The notes beneath the pieces were generated by a model. The model searched no databases. It saw nothing but the letters and a program-made list of their open reading frames with translations, and was not told the origin of the DNA. From the NCBI RefSeq assembly GCF_900101965.1, contig NZ_FNAP01000002.1, forward strand, positions 124,001-188,000: 64,000 nucleotides of DNA, written 5' to 3'. The translations under genes and the position numbers were made by a program. This DNA comes from Rhodospira trueperi (lineage in GTDB: Bacteria; Pseudomonadota; Alphaproteobacteria; Rhodospirillales; Rhodospirillaceae). This document shows positions 10,339 to 18,445 of the stretch, piece after piece (within the stretch, counting starts at the first letter, position 1; every line of letters begins with the position of its first letter).

Positions 10339-11454
10339 ATGAACGGGGTCATTCAACTCAGCGGCCGTGAGGCCGAGGCCATCGAACATCTGGGCGCGGA
10401 GGCGGTGCGGGACCTCGATCCCGCCGATCAGGCGACCGCCACCCGCATCGCCGAGATCATGGCCAAAATGGACGGCATGGAGCCGGATCGGTTCGCGGCC
10501 GGGCCGGCGATGATGGCGTCGGACTACAGCAACCGGGTGCTGGAGCATGTCACCGCGTCCGAACTGGACGGCGTGCATGAAAAGCTCGTCGAGTTGCAGA
10601 TGCTCTACAAGGGGCTCGGCGCCGACCGCCTGCGCAAGGACAATCACAGCCTTGTCAGCCGGCTGATGTTCAGCTTCCAGAAGGAACTGGAGAAGTTCCG
10701 CCAGCGGTTCGAAACGGCGCGCTCGACCGTGGATCGGGTCGTGGCCCAACTCGAAAAGGACCAGCGCGAAAGCGCCATCGCCATTCAGACGCTCGCCAAC
10801 ATGGGCCAGGAGGTCACGGCCGCGTTTCGCGAACTGGCGCTTCATGTCGAGGCCGGGCACCGCAAGCTGGAGGAATGGCGCGCCCAGGGTCCCGCCAACG
10901 CCGGCGCCCCCGACGCCTCGGGTGGTGAGACCGAGCAACTCATGGACGCCATGCGCCAGCGCGAATGGCACGAACGCCTGGACCACTGGGACCGGGTGGT
11001 CACCAACCTGACCAAGACGCGCTCGATCATGGGCACCACCATTCCCACCGTCTATCAGACGCTGAAGATGGAGCGGGTCGTGATGGAGGAACTGGGCACG
11101 GCGCTGACCCAGTTCATTCCCGCCATCCGCCAGCAGATCGCGCTGTTCGTGCAACAGGCCCGCCAGGGCCGGCGCCTGGAGAACCTGAAGGCGACGCGGG
11201 AGATGACCGACGAGGTGCTTCAGCAGGTCGCCGGACAACTGGAGTACAACGCCGACCTTCTGAACGAGCAGATGCGCGAGGGCGGCGTGTCCACCGACGT
11301 GCTGCTGAAGTTGATGGACGATGTGGCCGGCTCCATCGAGCGCCTGGACGAGCGCGCCAAGGAGGCCATGGCCTACCGCGCCGAAAGCCGCGCCAAGCTT
11401 CAGGACGCCACGCGCGTCTTCGCCGACCGTGTGGCCAGGGTCGCCGCCGGGTAG
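10339..11454 (+). CDS. TelA-family (toxic anion resistance-like) protein
   Basis: 371-aa soluble helical protein of the TelA/KlaA family (Pfam toxic anion resistance). Typical stretches: KGLGADRLRKDN, the helix FQKELEKFRQRFETARSTVD, and the conserved TTIPTVYQTLKMERV block. The family was named from tellurite-resistance loci, but many members sit in other contexts and their mechanism is unclear. The ATG at 10339 is preferred (GGGGAG 9 bases upstream) over an in-frame GTG at 10306. It is probably cotranscribed with the coiled-coil gene before it. No terD-type tellurium genes are nearby, so resistance should not be assumed. Confidence 0.85.
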   Translation: MNGVIQLSGREAEAIEHLGAEAVRDLDPADQATATRIAEIMAKMDGMEPDRFAAGPAMMASDYSNRVLEHVTASELDGVHEKLVELQMLYKGLGADRLRKDNHSLVSRLMFSFQKELEKFRQRFETARSTVDRVVAQLEKDQRESAIAIQTLANMGQEVTAAFRELALHVEAGHRKLEEWRAQGPANAGAPDASGGETEQLMDAMRQREWHERLDHWDRVVTNLTKTRSIMGTTIPTVYQTLKMERVVMEELGTALTQFIPAIRQQIALFVQQARQGRRLENLKATREMTDEVLQQVAGQLEYNADLLNEQMREGGVSTDVLLKLMDDVAGSIERLDERAKEAMAYRAESRAKLQDATRVFADRVARVAAG

Positions 11455-11558
11455 GGCGTGACGCACCTTGAACCCGGCGGGACCGGCCGGGTTCTGTCCC
11501 CGCTGCGGGATCCTTTCGGGACGTCTGGCAACACGATCAACCACCACATCGCGTGGGG

Positions 11559-11813
11559 TCAGACTCTCCAGAAAGGCTTGCGCGCCTCGTCGTTTGCGGT
11601 CGCGCGGTCCAGGCCGATGTCCCGCAACAGTCGATCATCGATGGTCCGCAATTGGGCGCGAGAACGGCTGCGACGGTGCCATGTGGCGATCAGGCGCGCC
11701 ATGCCGGTCACGAGATCGCGCACCGTGGCATGCCGGCTGGCGGACACGGCGGCGGCCAACGCCGCCAAGGTCGGCGTGGCGGGGCCGGAACCAGGGCCTG
11801 GGGCTTGGGTCAT
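11559..11813 (-). CDS. DUF1127 small protein
   Basis: 84 aa. The C-terminal half is a standard DUF1127 domain: RSRAQLRTIDDRLLRDIGLD, ending in KPFWR. These small Arg-rich proteins often bind RNA or act in nutrient-stress regulation in alphaproteobacteria. The N-terminal 40 residues are less conserved. AAGGAG lies 8-13 bases upstream of the start at 11813. It is divergent from a GcvA-like LysR gene, an arrangement seen repeatedly for this family, suggesting it may be that regulator's target (inference). Confidence 0.85.
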   Translation of the reverse strand: MTQAPGPGSGPATPTLAALAAAVSASRHATVRDLVTGMARLIATWHRRSRSRAQLRTIDDRLLRDIGLDRATANDEARKPFWRV

Positions 11814-12020
11814 CGCGCGATCTCCTTGCGGTCGGTCGGCGGGCGCGGAAGGCGCCAGCCCATGGCGTCAGGGTGGGGCAGGGCCGGATGAACCACAAAC
11901 GAGGAGTCCTCGGGTCATGGATGAGCCGAATTCGGGCTTGGCGGCGTTCCCTTCCCGCGCGGCTTGTCGCATCATGACGGTCGCCTTTTGTTGCCCCATT
12001 CGCGAGCCCGCGCCCCGATC

Positions 12021-13010
12021 ATGGTCCGTCGCCTGCCGCCCCTGACCGCCCTTCGCGCTTTCGAGGCCGCTGCCCGCCACGGGTCCTTCGCCCAGGCGGC
12101 GGACGAACTGGCGGTCACGCCCACGGCGATCAGCCATCAGGTGCGCCAACTGGAAGAAACTCTGGGCGTTGCCCTGTTCGAACGCCTGCCGCGCGGGCTG
12201 CGGCTGACCGATCAGGGCCGGACGTTGGTGCCCGGCCTAACCCGGGGGCTGGATCACATGGCCCGGGCCGTCGCCCGGCTGCCGGGGCAGCGCCTGGCGG
12301 GCTCGCTGCGGGTGTCCGTGCTGCCCTCGTTCGGCATGATGTGGCTGGCGCCGCGGCTCGCCCGCTTCCGCGAGCAGTACCCGGAGATCGATCTGGACAT
12401 CGACCTGCGTCAGGAATCCGTCCGGTTCGACGAGCGCGACCGCATGCACATCGGGCTGCGCTACGGCACCGGACACTATCCCGGCCTGCACGTGCGGCGG
12501 TTGATGGACGAGACCGTCTTTCCGGTCTGCGCCCCCGCCCTGGTGACGGGGCCGCGGCCGCTGCGCACGCCGGAGGACCTGCGCCACCACGTCCTGATCC
12601 ACGACAGCACCGTGCTGGAGCAGGAACGGTGGCTGTGGTGGCGTCCGTGGCTGCAATGGTTGGGCGTGCCCGACGTGGATATCACCCGGGGTCCCCGGTT
12701 CACGGACGCGCACGTCCAGATCCAGGCGACCGTGCATGGTCTGGGGGTGACGTTGGGGCGCTCGGCGCTGGTGTTCGACGCCCTGGAGGCCGGCCGTCTG
12801 GTGCGGCCGTTCGCGGTGTCCCGGGCGGCGGATTTCACCTACTACGCGGTGACGCCGGAGGCGCTGGCCGACGATCCGGCCGTGGTCGCCTTCCTGGACT
12901 GGATCGAGGACGAGGCCAGTGCGTTCGAGAACCATCTGTCTCCGGATCGAAGCGAACAGGGCGAGGGCACCGATTCGGACGACGGAGACCCGCCCCCATC
13001 CGGCACATGA
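12021..13010 (+). CDS. LysR-type regulator, GcvA-like
   Basis: 329-aa regulator. The N-terminal winged helix-turn-helix is complete (LPPLTALRAFEAAARHGSFA, then VTPTAISHQVRQLEETLGV), with the PPL-ALR-FEA pattern typical of the GcvA branch. A LysR substrate-binding domain follows (about 95-300). The last 25 residues form an acidic, Ser/Asp-rich tail. The ATG at 12021 is chosen because it starts immediately before the conserved helix; an upstream in-frame ATG (11964) would add a non-homologous leader. It is divergent from the DUF1127 gene and upstream of a LysE exporter; either may be regulated by it. Confidence 0.9.
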   Translation: MVRRLPPLTALRAFEAAARHGSFAQAADELAVTPTAISHQVRQLEETLGVALFERLPRGLRLTDQGRTLVPGLTRGLDHMARAVARLPGQRLAGSLRVSVLPSFGMMWLAPRLARFREQYPEIDLDIDLRQESVRFDERDRMHIGLRYGTGHYPGLHVRRLMDETVFPVCAPALVTGPRPLRTPEDLRHHVLIHDSTVLEQERWLWWRPWLQWLGVPDVDITRGPRFTDAHVQIQATVHGLGVTLGRSALVFDALEAGRLVRPFAVSRAADFTYYAVTPEALADDPAVVAFLDWIEDEASAFENHLSPDRSEQGEGTDSDDGDPPPSGT

Positions 13011-13112
13011 TCCCTCGGCGTCCGTGCGGCGGAATTGGCGGTCCCGATGGACTCGATCCGAGAAAGGCGGTAAGGCGAAGGTCCTTCTTCCGGTCCCGGA
13101 GCTCCGAACCTC

Positions 13113-13739
13113 ATGCCCTTCGATCTCTGGCTCGTCTATCTGATCGCTTGCGTCGGCCTGAGCCTGACGCCCGGCCCCAACGGCCTGTTGTCGCTGACCC
13201 ACGGCGCCCGCTTCGGCGTGCGGCGGGCGGTGTTCACGGCGGCCGGGGCGATCACCGGCTTTCTGGTGCTGATCGCCTTGTCGCTGGCCGGGCTGGGGGC
13301 TTTGATGGCGGCGTCGGAGCAGGCGTTCACGGTGCTGAAGTGGGTCGGCGCCGGTTATCTGATCTGGCTTGGGGTGCGGCTGTGGCGAGCCCCGCCGCCG
13401 TCGGTCGAGGACGCCACCCCGGCCGGACACCGCGACAGCCGTCCGGCGCGCCTGTTCGTTCAGGGATTCACGGTCGCCGTGTCCAACCCCAAGGTGCTGA
13501 TCTTCTTCGCCGCCTTCCTGCCGCAGTTCATGACCCCCGGCGCCGGGTTCTGGTCCCAGGCTCTGGTGCTGGGCGGAACCTTCGCGGCCATCGAGTTCGC
13601 TTACGAGGTCCTCCTGGCTGGCACCGCGCACCGGCTGGCGCCGTGGCTGGCGCGGGCGGGGCGATGGTTCAACAGGGTGACCGGCGCGACCTTTATCGGC
13701 ATCGGCGGCCTTCTGACCACCGCCAGCCGGTCAGGCTGA
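13113..13739 (+). CDS. LysE/RhtB-family amino acid exporter
   Basis: 208-aa inner-membrane protein with about six hydrophobic helices. Family marks: GLSLTPGPNGLLSL near residue 20, KWVGAGYLIWLGVRLW near 75-90, and FTVAVSNPKVLIFFAAFLPQF around 125-145. The family exports amino acids or derivatives such as homoserine lactone and threonine. It lies 102 bases after the LysR gene on the same strand and is convergent with threonine synthase. The substrate is unknown. Confidence 0.9.
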   Translation: MPFDLWLVYLIACVGLSLTPGPNGLLSLTHGARFGVRRAVFTAAGAITGFLVLIALSLAGLGALMAASEQAFTVLKWVGAGYLIWLGVRLWRAPPPSVEDATPAGHRDSRPARLFVQGFTVAVSNPKVLIFFAAFLPQFMTPGAGFWSQALVLGGTFAAIEFAYEVLLAGTAHRLAPWLARAGRWFNRVTGATFIGIGGLLTTASRSG

Positions 13740-13759
13740 GGCGCTCTTCATCGGGTGTT

Positions 13760-13779
13760 CGCCCTGGGCGTCCAGGGCG
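13760..13779. terminator. Short GC hairpin between convergent genes
   Basis: CGCCCTG at 13760-13766 pairs with CAGGGCG at 13773-13779. It lies between the 3' ends of the exporter gene and thrC. There is no clear T-run on either strand, so termination is only possible. Confidence 0.3.
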
Positions 13780-13824
13780 CTCCCACGTCTCTGCGCACGC
13801 TCTTGGCGTCGAAAACCCGCCCCG

Positions 13825-15222
13825 CTACCGCCTGAGCCCCTCGCGCACGATGGCCTGGATGGCGCGGGTGTCGTTGGGCGCCTCGACCACGCGTTCGGGA
13901 CGCTGGAGCAGGTCGGCCAGCCGCGTCGGCAGCGGCGGACGCACCCCCGTGGCCTTCTCCACCGCGTCGGGGAACTTCGCCGGATGCGCGGTGGCCAGCG
14001 AAACCGTCACGCCGCCCTCGTCGCGCCGGCCGGCGATCTGACCGGCGACGATGCCGATGGCTGTATGCGGATCGACCAGAAGACCGGCGTCCTCCAGAAT
14101 CACGCGCATGGCGTCCGATGTCTCGGCGTCGGTCAGGCGGTGGCCCCGGAACAGGCCCAGAAGCTCCTGATGCAGGTCGTCCGGCACGCTGTAGGCCCCG
14201 TTCTGTCGCAGGCTGTCCATGGCGGCGCGCACCTCGTCGGCGTCGCGGCCGTACAGTTCGAACAACAGGCGCTCGAAGTTGCTGGAGACCTGGATATCCA
14301 TGCTCGGGCTGATGGTCGGCACGACGCTTTCCTGACTCATGGTGCCGGTTTCCAGGAACCGGGTCAGGATGTCGTTGCGGTTCGAGCCCACCACCAGCCG
14401 GTCGATGGGCAACCCCATCTGCCGCGCCACATAGCCGGCGAAGATGTTGCCGAAGTTGCCGGTCGGCACGCTGAAGCCCAGCGAGCGGTCGGGCGCGCCC
14501 AGGGCGACGCCGGCCCAGGCGTAATAGACCACTTGGCCGACGATGCGGGCCCAGTTGATGGAGTTGACGGCCGACAGGTTCACCTCGTCGCGGAACGCCG
14601 TATCGGCGAACAGCGATTTCAACAGCGCCTGACAGTCGTCGAAGGTGCCGTTGACGGCGATGTTGTGGACGTTGGGCGACTGCACCGTGGTCATCTGGCG
14701 GCGCTGCACCTCCGAGACGCGGTCCTTGGGGTGCAGGATGAAGATGTCGATGGCCTCGCGGTCGCGGCAGGCCTCGATGGCCGCCGAGCCGGTGTCGCCG
14801 GAGGTGGCGCCAACGATGGTCAGGCGCCGCCCGGAGCGCGTCAGCAGCAGGTCGAACAGGGGCCCCAGCACCTGCATGGCGTGGTCTTTGAACGCCAACG
14901 TGGGGCCGTGGAACAGTTCCATCAGCCAGTCGTGCGGGCCGATCTGGCGCAAGGGCGCGACCGCCGGATGGTCGAACCGGGCATAGGCGCCCTCCAGCAG
15001 GTCGGCCAGTTCCTCCTCGGTCAGGGCGGCCCCGACGTAGGGCAGCATCACCCGCAGGGCCACCTCCGCATAGGGCAGGCCGCGCATGGCGCGCCAGTCG
15101 TCGTCGTCCAGGGTGATCCAGTCCTCGGGCACGTACAGCCCGCCATCGGCGGCCAGCCCGGTCAAAACCACCTCGTCAAAGCCGAGAACGGGGGCCTTGC
15201 CCCGGGTGCTCACATAACGCAC
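13825..15222 (-). CDS. thrC: Threonine synthase
   Basis: 465-aa PLP enzyme converting O-phospho-homoserine to threonine. The N-terminus (YVSTRGKAP, GLAADGGLYVPE) and the PLP lysine context HGPTLAFKDH (Lys112) are diagnostic, as are GATSGDTGSAA and VPTGNFGNIFAGY. Length is normal for the proteobacterial ThrC1 class. The start is GTG at 15222 with GGGAG about 9 bases upstream. The gene stands alone here; in many alphaproteobacteria a processing protease follows upstream or downstream, but none is seen. Confidence 0.97.
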   Translation of the reverse strand: MRYVSTRGKAPVLGFDEVVLTGLAADGGLYVPEDWITLDDDDWRAMRGLPYAEVALRVMLPYVGAALTEEELADLLEGAYARFDHPAVAPLRQIGPHDWLMELFHGPTLAFKDHAMQVLGPLFDLLLTRSGRRLTIVGATSGDTGSAAIEACRDREAIDIFILHPKDRVSEVQRRQMTTVQSPNVHNIAVNGTFDDCQALLKSLFADTAFRDEVNLSAVNSINWARIVGQVVYYAWAGVALGAPDRSLGFSVPTGNFGNIFAGYVARQMGLPIDRLVVGSNRNDILTRFLETGTMSQESVVPTISPSMDIQVSSNFERLLFELYGRDADEVRAAMDSLRQNGAYSVPDDLHQELLGLFRGHRLTDAETSDAMRVILEDAGLLVDPHTAIGIVAGQIAGRRDEGGVTVSLATAHPAKFPDAVEKATGVRPPLPTRLADLLQRPERVVEAPNDTRAIQAIVREGLRR

Positions 15223-15411
15223 GGTGACCGCACTCCCTGTGGAACGAGAAAGACCCCTCGAACCCTACGCCCTGGGGCGCAGGCGGGCAACAGGGCGTGG
15301 AGGCAGGTGGAGGGCGTTGAGGATGGCTCCGTGCGGACTGGCACCGCGCTGACGGTAAAGGTATGATGCGCGCCGTCTCGTTCCCATTCCGTGCAGCGGA
15401 GTCGCTTGCCC

Positions 15412-16002
15412 ATGCCGGAGTCCACGCCTACAGTTGGCGGTGAGATGGAGATATTCAGTTGGGTTGCGGTGTTGCCGTGGGCCAGTGACTGGATCGGCGT
15501 TGTCGGGCTGATTCTGACGCTTGGCGGGCTGGTGTGGTCCATCGTGATGGCCACCCGCGCCCGAAGTGCCGCGGTCCAGGCCAAGGACGCCGCCCGCGCC
15601 GCCGCCGACGCGATGGTGCGTCATCAGGAAACGGTCGGGATCGAGGTGGCCATCGGTAAGGTGGGCGACCTGATCACGCTGTACACCTCGAACAAGCGTC
15701 ATGCGGTGCCGGACAAGCTGGATTGGCTCATTGAATTCCTGGACCGCCTGCGTCATGGACCCCATGTGAGGAGTGTTGAGGATCGCCGGGAAATCCAGGG
15801 GTATGTCAACGACCTGAGCGAGATCCACCGTGACCTGTTGGGACGAGATTTCGCGGAGCCGTTGGACCCGAATGCCGACGCCTCGCGAGACGTGGAGAAA
15901 CAGAAGTATTACAGGTTCCATGAGGTGTTTTCGAACCTTCGCGGGTTCCTGCGGGACCTGGAAGCAGCGGGACGACAGGAGCAAGACAATGGCACTGGTT
16001 GA
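15412..16002 (+). CDS. Membrane-anchored helical protein of unknown function
   Basis: 196-aa protein. One strong hydrophobic segment (about residues 18-42, WIGVVGLILTLGGLVWSIVM) is followed by an Ala-rich coiled coil (AAVQAKDAARAAADAMVRHQ) and a charged helical cytoplasmic part. No known domain recognised. An alternative start is the ATG at 15445, which has GGCGGTGAG upstream. The end overlaps the start of the next gene by 14 bases, so translation is probably coupled. This begins a patch with codon use different from the neighbours. Confidence 0.7.
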   Translation: MPESTPTVGGEMEIFSWVAVLPWASDWIGVVGLILTLGGLVWSIVMATRARSAAVQAKDAARAAADAMVRHQETVGIEVAIGKVGDLITLYTSNKRHAVPDKLDWLIEFLDRLRHGPHVRSVEDRREIQGYVNDLSEIHRDLLGRDFAEPLDPNADASRDVEKQKYYRFHEVFSNLRGFLRDLEAAGRQEQDNGTG

Positions 16003-16393
16003 CTCGGAAAAGAAGGCACGTCTCGTCGCCAGCCTAATCAACAGGACTGTGGAAGGGCGAGTTCACTGGCGTGAAAGCGTCAACGAAGGAGAGTTCGTCA
16101 CGGATTTCTCCAGCTCTTCGATTTCTATTTTACAACACAAATGGGACGATTCTTATGTTCATTCATTGAGCGTAACAAACCATCGCGGCGATATTGTGGA
16201 TCGCTTCCACCTGGAAGACGTTATTCATTATATTATATCTGAAGGACGTGAGAGTGTTTTGTTTTCGGAGCAAACTCGAGAGGCGTCCGGAGAGGCCAAG
16301 CACATTCCGGATTATTTCTATGACCTCGTGCGTTATAACGTCATGAAGGTTGATGACGTTTACGATGGGGTCTTGCAGGAACTCGCCTCTTGA
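15989..16393 (+). CDS. Small soluble protein coupled to the preceding membrane protein
   Basis: 134-aa protein, function unknown. The ATG at 15989 lies inside the end of the upstream gene with ACAGGAGC 6-13 bases before it. The sequence mixes beta-like segments (SISILQHKWDDSYVHSLSV) and an acidic helical C-terminus (YDLVRYNVMKVDDVYDGVLQ). Codon use and base composition (A/T-rich around 16110-16350) are unlike the surrounding genome, suggesting acquisition. No toxin, antitoxin or nuclease motif could be assigned. Confidence 0.7.
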   Translation: MALVDSEKKARLVASLINRTVEGRVHWRESVNEGEFVTDFSSSSISILQHKWDDSYVHSLSVTNHRGDIVDRFHLEDVIHYIISEGRESVLFSEQTREASGEAKHIPDYFYDLVRYNVMKVDDVYDGVLQELAS

Positions 16394-16485
16394 TGAAGAC
16401 CGTTTCCGGAAACCAAACGAATGGCCCATGTGGCGTCGGGGCTACTGTGGTCGGGACGCCCGAGGCTTGGCGCCGGAGAGGCTGA

Positions 16486-17199
16486 ATGGCGGTCGTGGCT
16501 GGTGTTGATGGCTGTAGAACGGGGTGGTTCGTGGTTCTGACGGACACGGCCTGCCCCGAAGACCTGCGCTGGAAACGGGTTGATCGCTTTTCCGAGGTGC
16601 TCTGCGGCGCCGATGCCCCCCAGATTATCGCCATCGATGTGCCGATTGGCCTTCTGTCCGCCGCACGCAGAGGCAGCCGAACGTGTGACCAGAAAGCCAG
16701 GGCCACCTTGCGCGCCCCACGGGCGAGCAGCGTGTTTCCACCGCCGGTTCGGGGTGCGATTAACCAACGAGACTATGCGGCGGCCTGTGCGGCGAACAGG
16801 GCAAGTTCACCGGCGAACATCGGTATTTCCAGCCAGTGCTTCGGGATCGTCCCCAAGATCCGAGAAATCGACGACTTAATGTCTCCCGAGTTGGAAGATC
16901 GGGTGTGGGAGATCCATCCGGAACTGTGTTTCTGGAAGATGGCTGGGGGCCACCCGATGCGGCACAACAAAAGTAAGAGCGCGGGCCGCGAGGAACGTTT
17001 GGCCTGTTTGGTGGCCCATGGGCTGACCGCAATCACGAACGCCTTCGGTGAAAGGCCATCAGGGGTCCAAAAAGACGACATCCTGGACGCGGCGGCCGCG
17101 TGCTGGACTGCGCTCCGGATTCATGCGGGTGAGGCCAAGGGCATCTCCGGCGCGGAGGAGCGCGATGATAAAGGTCTTCGCATGGAAATGTGGGTGTAG
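16486..17199 (+). CDS. DUF429 protein (predicted RNase H-like fold)
   Basis: 237-aa protein. The start VVAGVDGCRTGWFVV and the IIAIDVPIGL strand about residue 45-55 are DUF429 hallmarks, as are the mid-region VFPPPVRGAI and the Asp-containing KDDILDAAAACWTA near the end. The family is predicted to adopt an RNase H-like nuclease fold, but activity is not well established. GGAGAG lies just before the ATG. It follows the two unknown accessory genes after 92 bases and may belong to the same transferred patch. Confidence 0.85.
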   Translation: MAVVAGVDGCRTGWFVVLTDTACPEDLRWKRVDRFSEVLCGADAPQIIAIDVPIGLLSAARRGSRTCDQKARATLRAPRASSVFPPPVRGAINQRDYAAACAANRASSPANIGISSQCFGIVPKIREIDDLMSPELEDRVWEIHPELCFWKMAGGHPMRHNKSKSAGREERLACLVAHGLTAITNAFGERPSGVQKDDILDAAAACWTALRIHAGEAKGISGAEERDDKGLRMEMWV

Positions 17200-17288
17200 C
17201 GCTCGGACCCCCGGCCCGAATTCAATCGGTGCGCTGCCGGCCGCCAACGCGGCGGTCGGGCGCACCCTACAAGGAGGTGTGGGCAACC

Positions 17289-18218
17289 ATGCCCGATCCC
17301 GTCATCATCACCTGCGCCGTCACGGGCTCGGTTCACACGCCGACCATGAGCCCGCATCTGCCCATCACGCCGGACCAGATCGCCGAGCAGGCGATTGAGG
17401 CGGCGGAGGCGGGGGCGGCCATCCTCCACCTGCACGCGCGCGACCCCCAGACCGGGCGGCCCTCTCCCGATCCGGACGTGTTCATGCGCTTCCTGCCGCG
17501 CATCAAGCAGGCCACGGACGCGGTGGTGAACATCTCCACCGGCGGCGGCATGCCGATGACGGTGGAGCAACGCATGCAGGCGGCCGCCCGCGCTGCGCCA
17601 GAGATGGCCTCGTGCAATATGGGCACCATGAACTTCGGGCTGTTCCAGGCGCTGGACCGGTGGGCGGTGTGGCAGCACGACTGGGAGCCCGAATTCCTTG
17701 AGGCCAGCCGCGATTTCGTGTTCAAGAATACCTTTGCCGATATCGAGGCCTTGCACGCCGAGCTGGCCGATGCGCGCGGCACCCGGTTCGAGTATGAGTG
17801 CTACGACATGGGCCACCTGTACGCGCTGGCGCACTTCGTCGACCGGGGCATCGCCAGGCCGCCCCTGTTCCTGCAATTCTGTCTGGGAATTCTCGGCGGC
17901 ATCGGGGCCGACCCGGACAACCTGATGACGCTGAAGCGCACGGCGGACAAGCTGTTCGGGGCGGACTACCAATTCTCGGTGCTGGGTGTGGGCCGGCATC
18001 AGGTCCCGCTGGCGACCATGGCGGCGGCCATGGGCGGCAACGTCCGCGTCGGCCTGGAGGACAACCTGTTTCTGGAAAAGGGCGTGTTGGCCGAGAGCAA
18101 TGCCCAGCAAGTGCGCCGCATCCGTCAGGTGCTGGAGGGCCTGGGCCGCCCGGTCGCCACGCCGGAGCAGGCGCGGGCGATGCTGGCCCTCAAGGGCGGC
18201 GACCGGGTCGGGTTCTGA
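17289..18218 (+). CDS. BKACE-family beta-keto acid cleavage enzyme (DUF849)
   Basis: 309-aa TIM-barrel metalloenzyme. The family condenses a beta-keto acid with acetyl-CoA and cleaves it; 3-keto-5-aminohexanoate cleavage in lysine fermentation is the prototype. The Zn ligands HLHARD (His47, His49) and NISTGGGMPM are seen, together with DNLMTLKRTA and the EDNLFLEKGVLA end. AAGGAGGT 10 bases before the ATG at 17289 fixes the start. It is convergent with an omega-amino-acid aminotransferase. Substrate cannot be read from sequence alone. Confidence 0.9.
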   Translation: MPDPVIITCAVTGSVHTPTMSPHLPITPDQIAEQAIEAAEAGAAILHLHARDPQTGRPSPDPDVFMRFLPRIKQATDAVVNISTGGGMPMTVEQRMQAAARAAPEMASCNMGTMNFGLFQALDRWAVWQHDWEPEFLEASRDFVFKNTFADIEALHAELADARGTRFEYECYDMGHLYALAHFVDRGIARPPLFLQFCLGILGGIGADPDNLMTLKRTADKLFGADYQFSVLGVGRHQVPLATMAAAMGGNVRVGLEDNLFLEKGVLAESNAQQVRRIRQVLEGLGRPVATPEQARAMLALKGGDRVGF

Positions 18219-18445
18219 GGCCACGCGACAATAGAAACGTCTCGTCCCGCTCGGGGGCACTTCGGCACCCCGATGATGCCGAGACTTTGATGGGATCGCC
18301 GCGGCCTCGGATGAAAAGGAATGCGCCGGCCGCTTTCAGGGGGCGCGCCTCTGCAATGCGTGCTCCCTGTCTGCGCTTCTCTTGTTTGGCGCGGCGCCGA
18401 TGGGCGGGGCGGTGCCATCGGAGCGGACGTCAACGGCGGGCCCCA

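Noticed and set aside
7290-10352. 1020-codon open frame on the minus strand
   Set aside because: It is antisense to the coiled-coil gene. The long frame is a by-product of GC-rich codons and its translation is a Gly/Arg/His/Leu-rich string with no family features.
10306-11454. Tellurite resistance as the role of the TelA-family gene
   Set aside because: Family name only; no ter genes nearby and the partner is a coiled-coil membrane protein.
12341-14041. 566-codon plus-strand open frame
   Set aside because: Overlaps the LysR and LysE genes in another frame and has no protein-like features.
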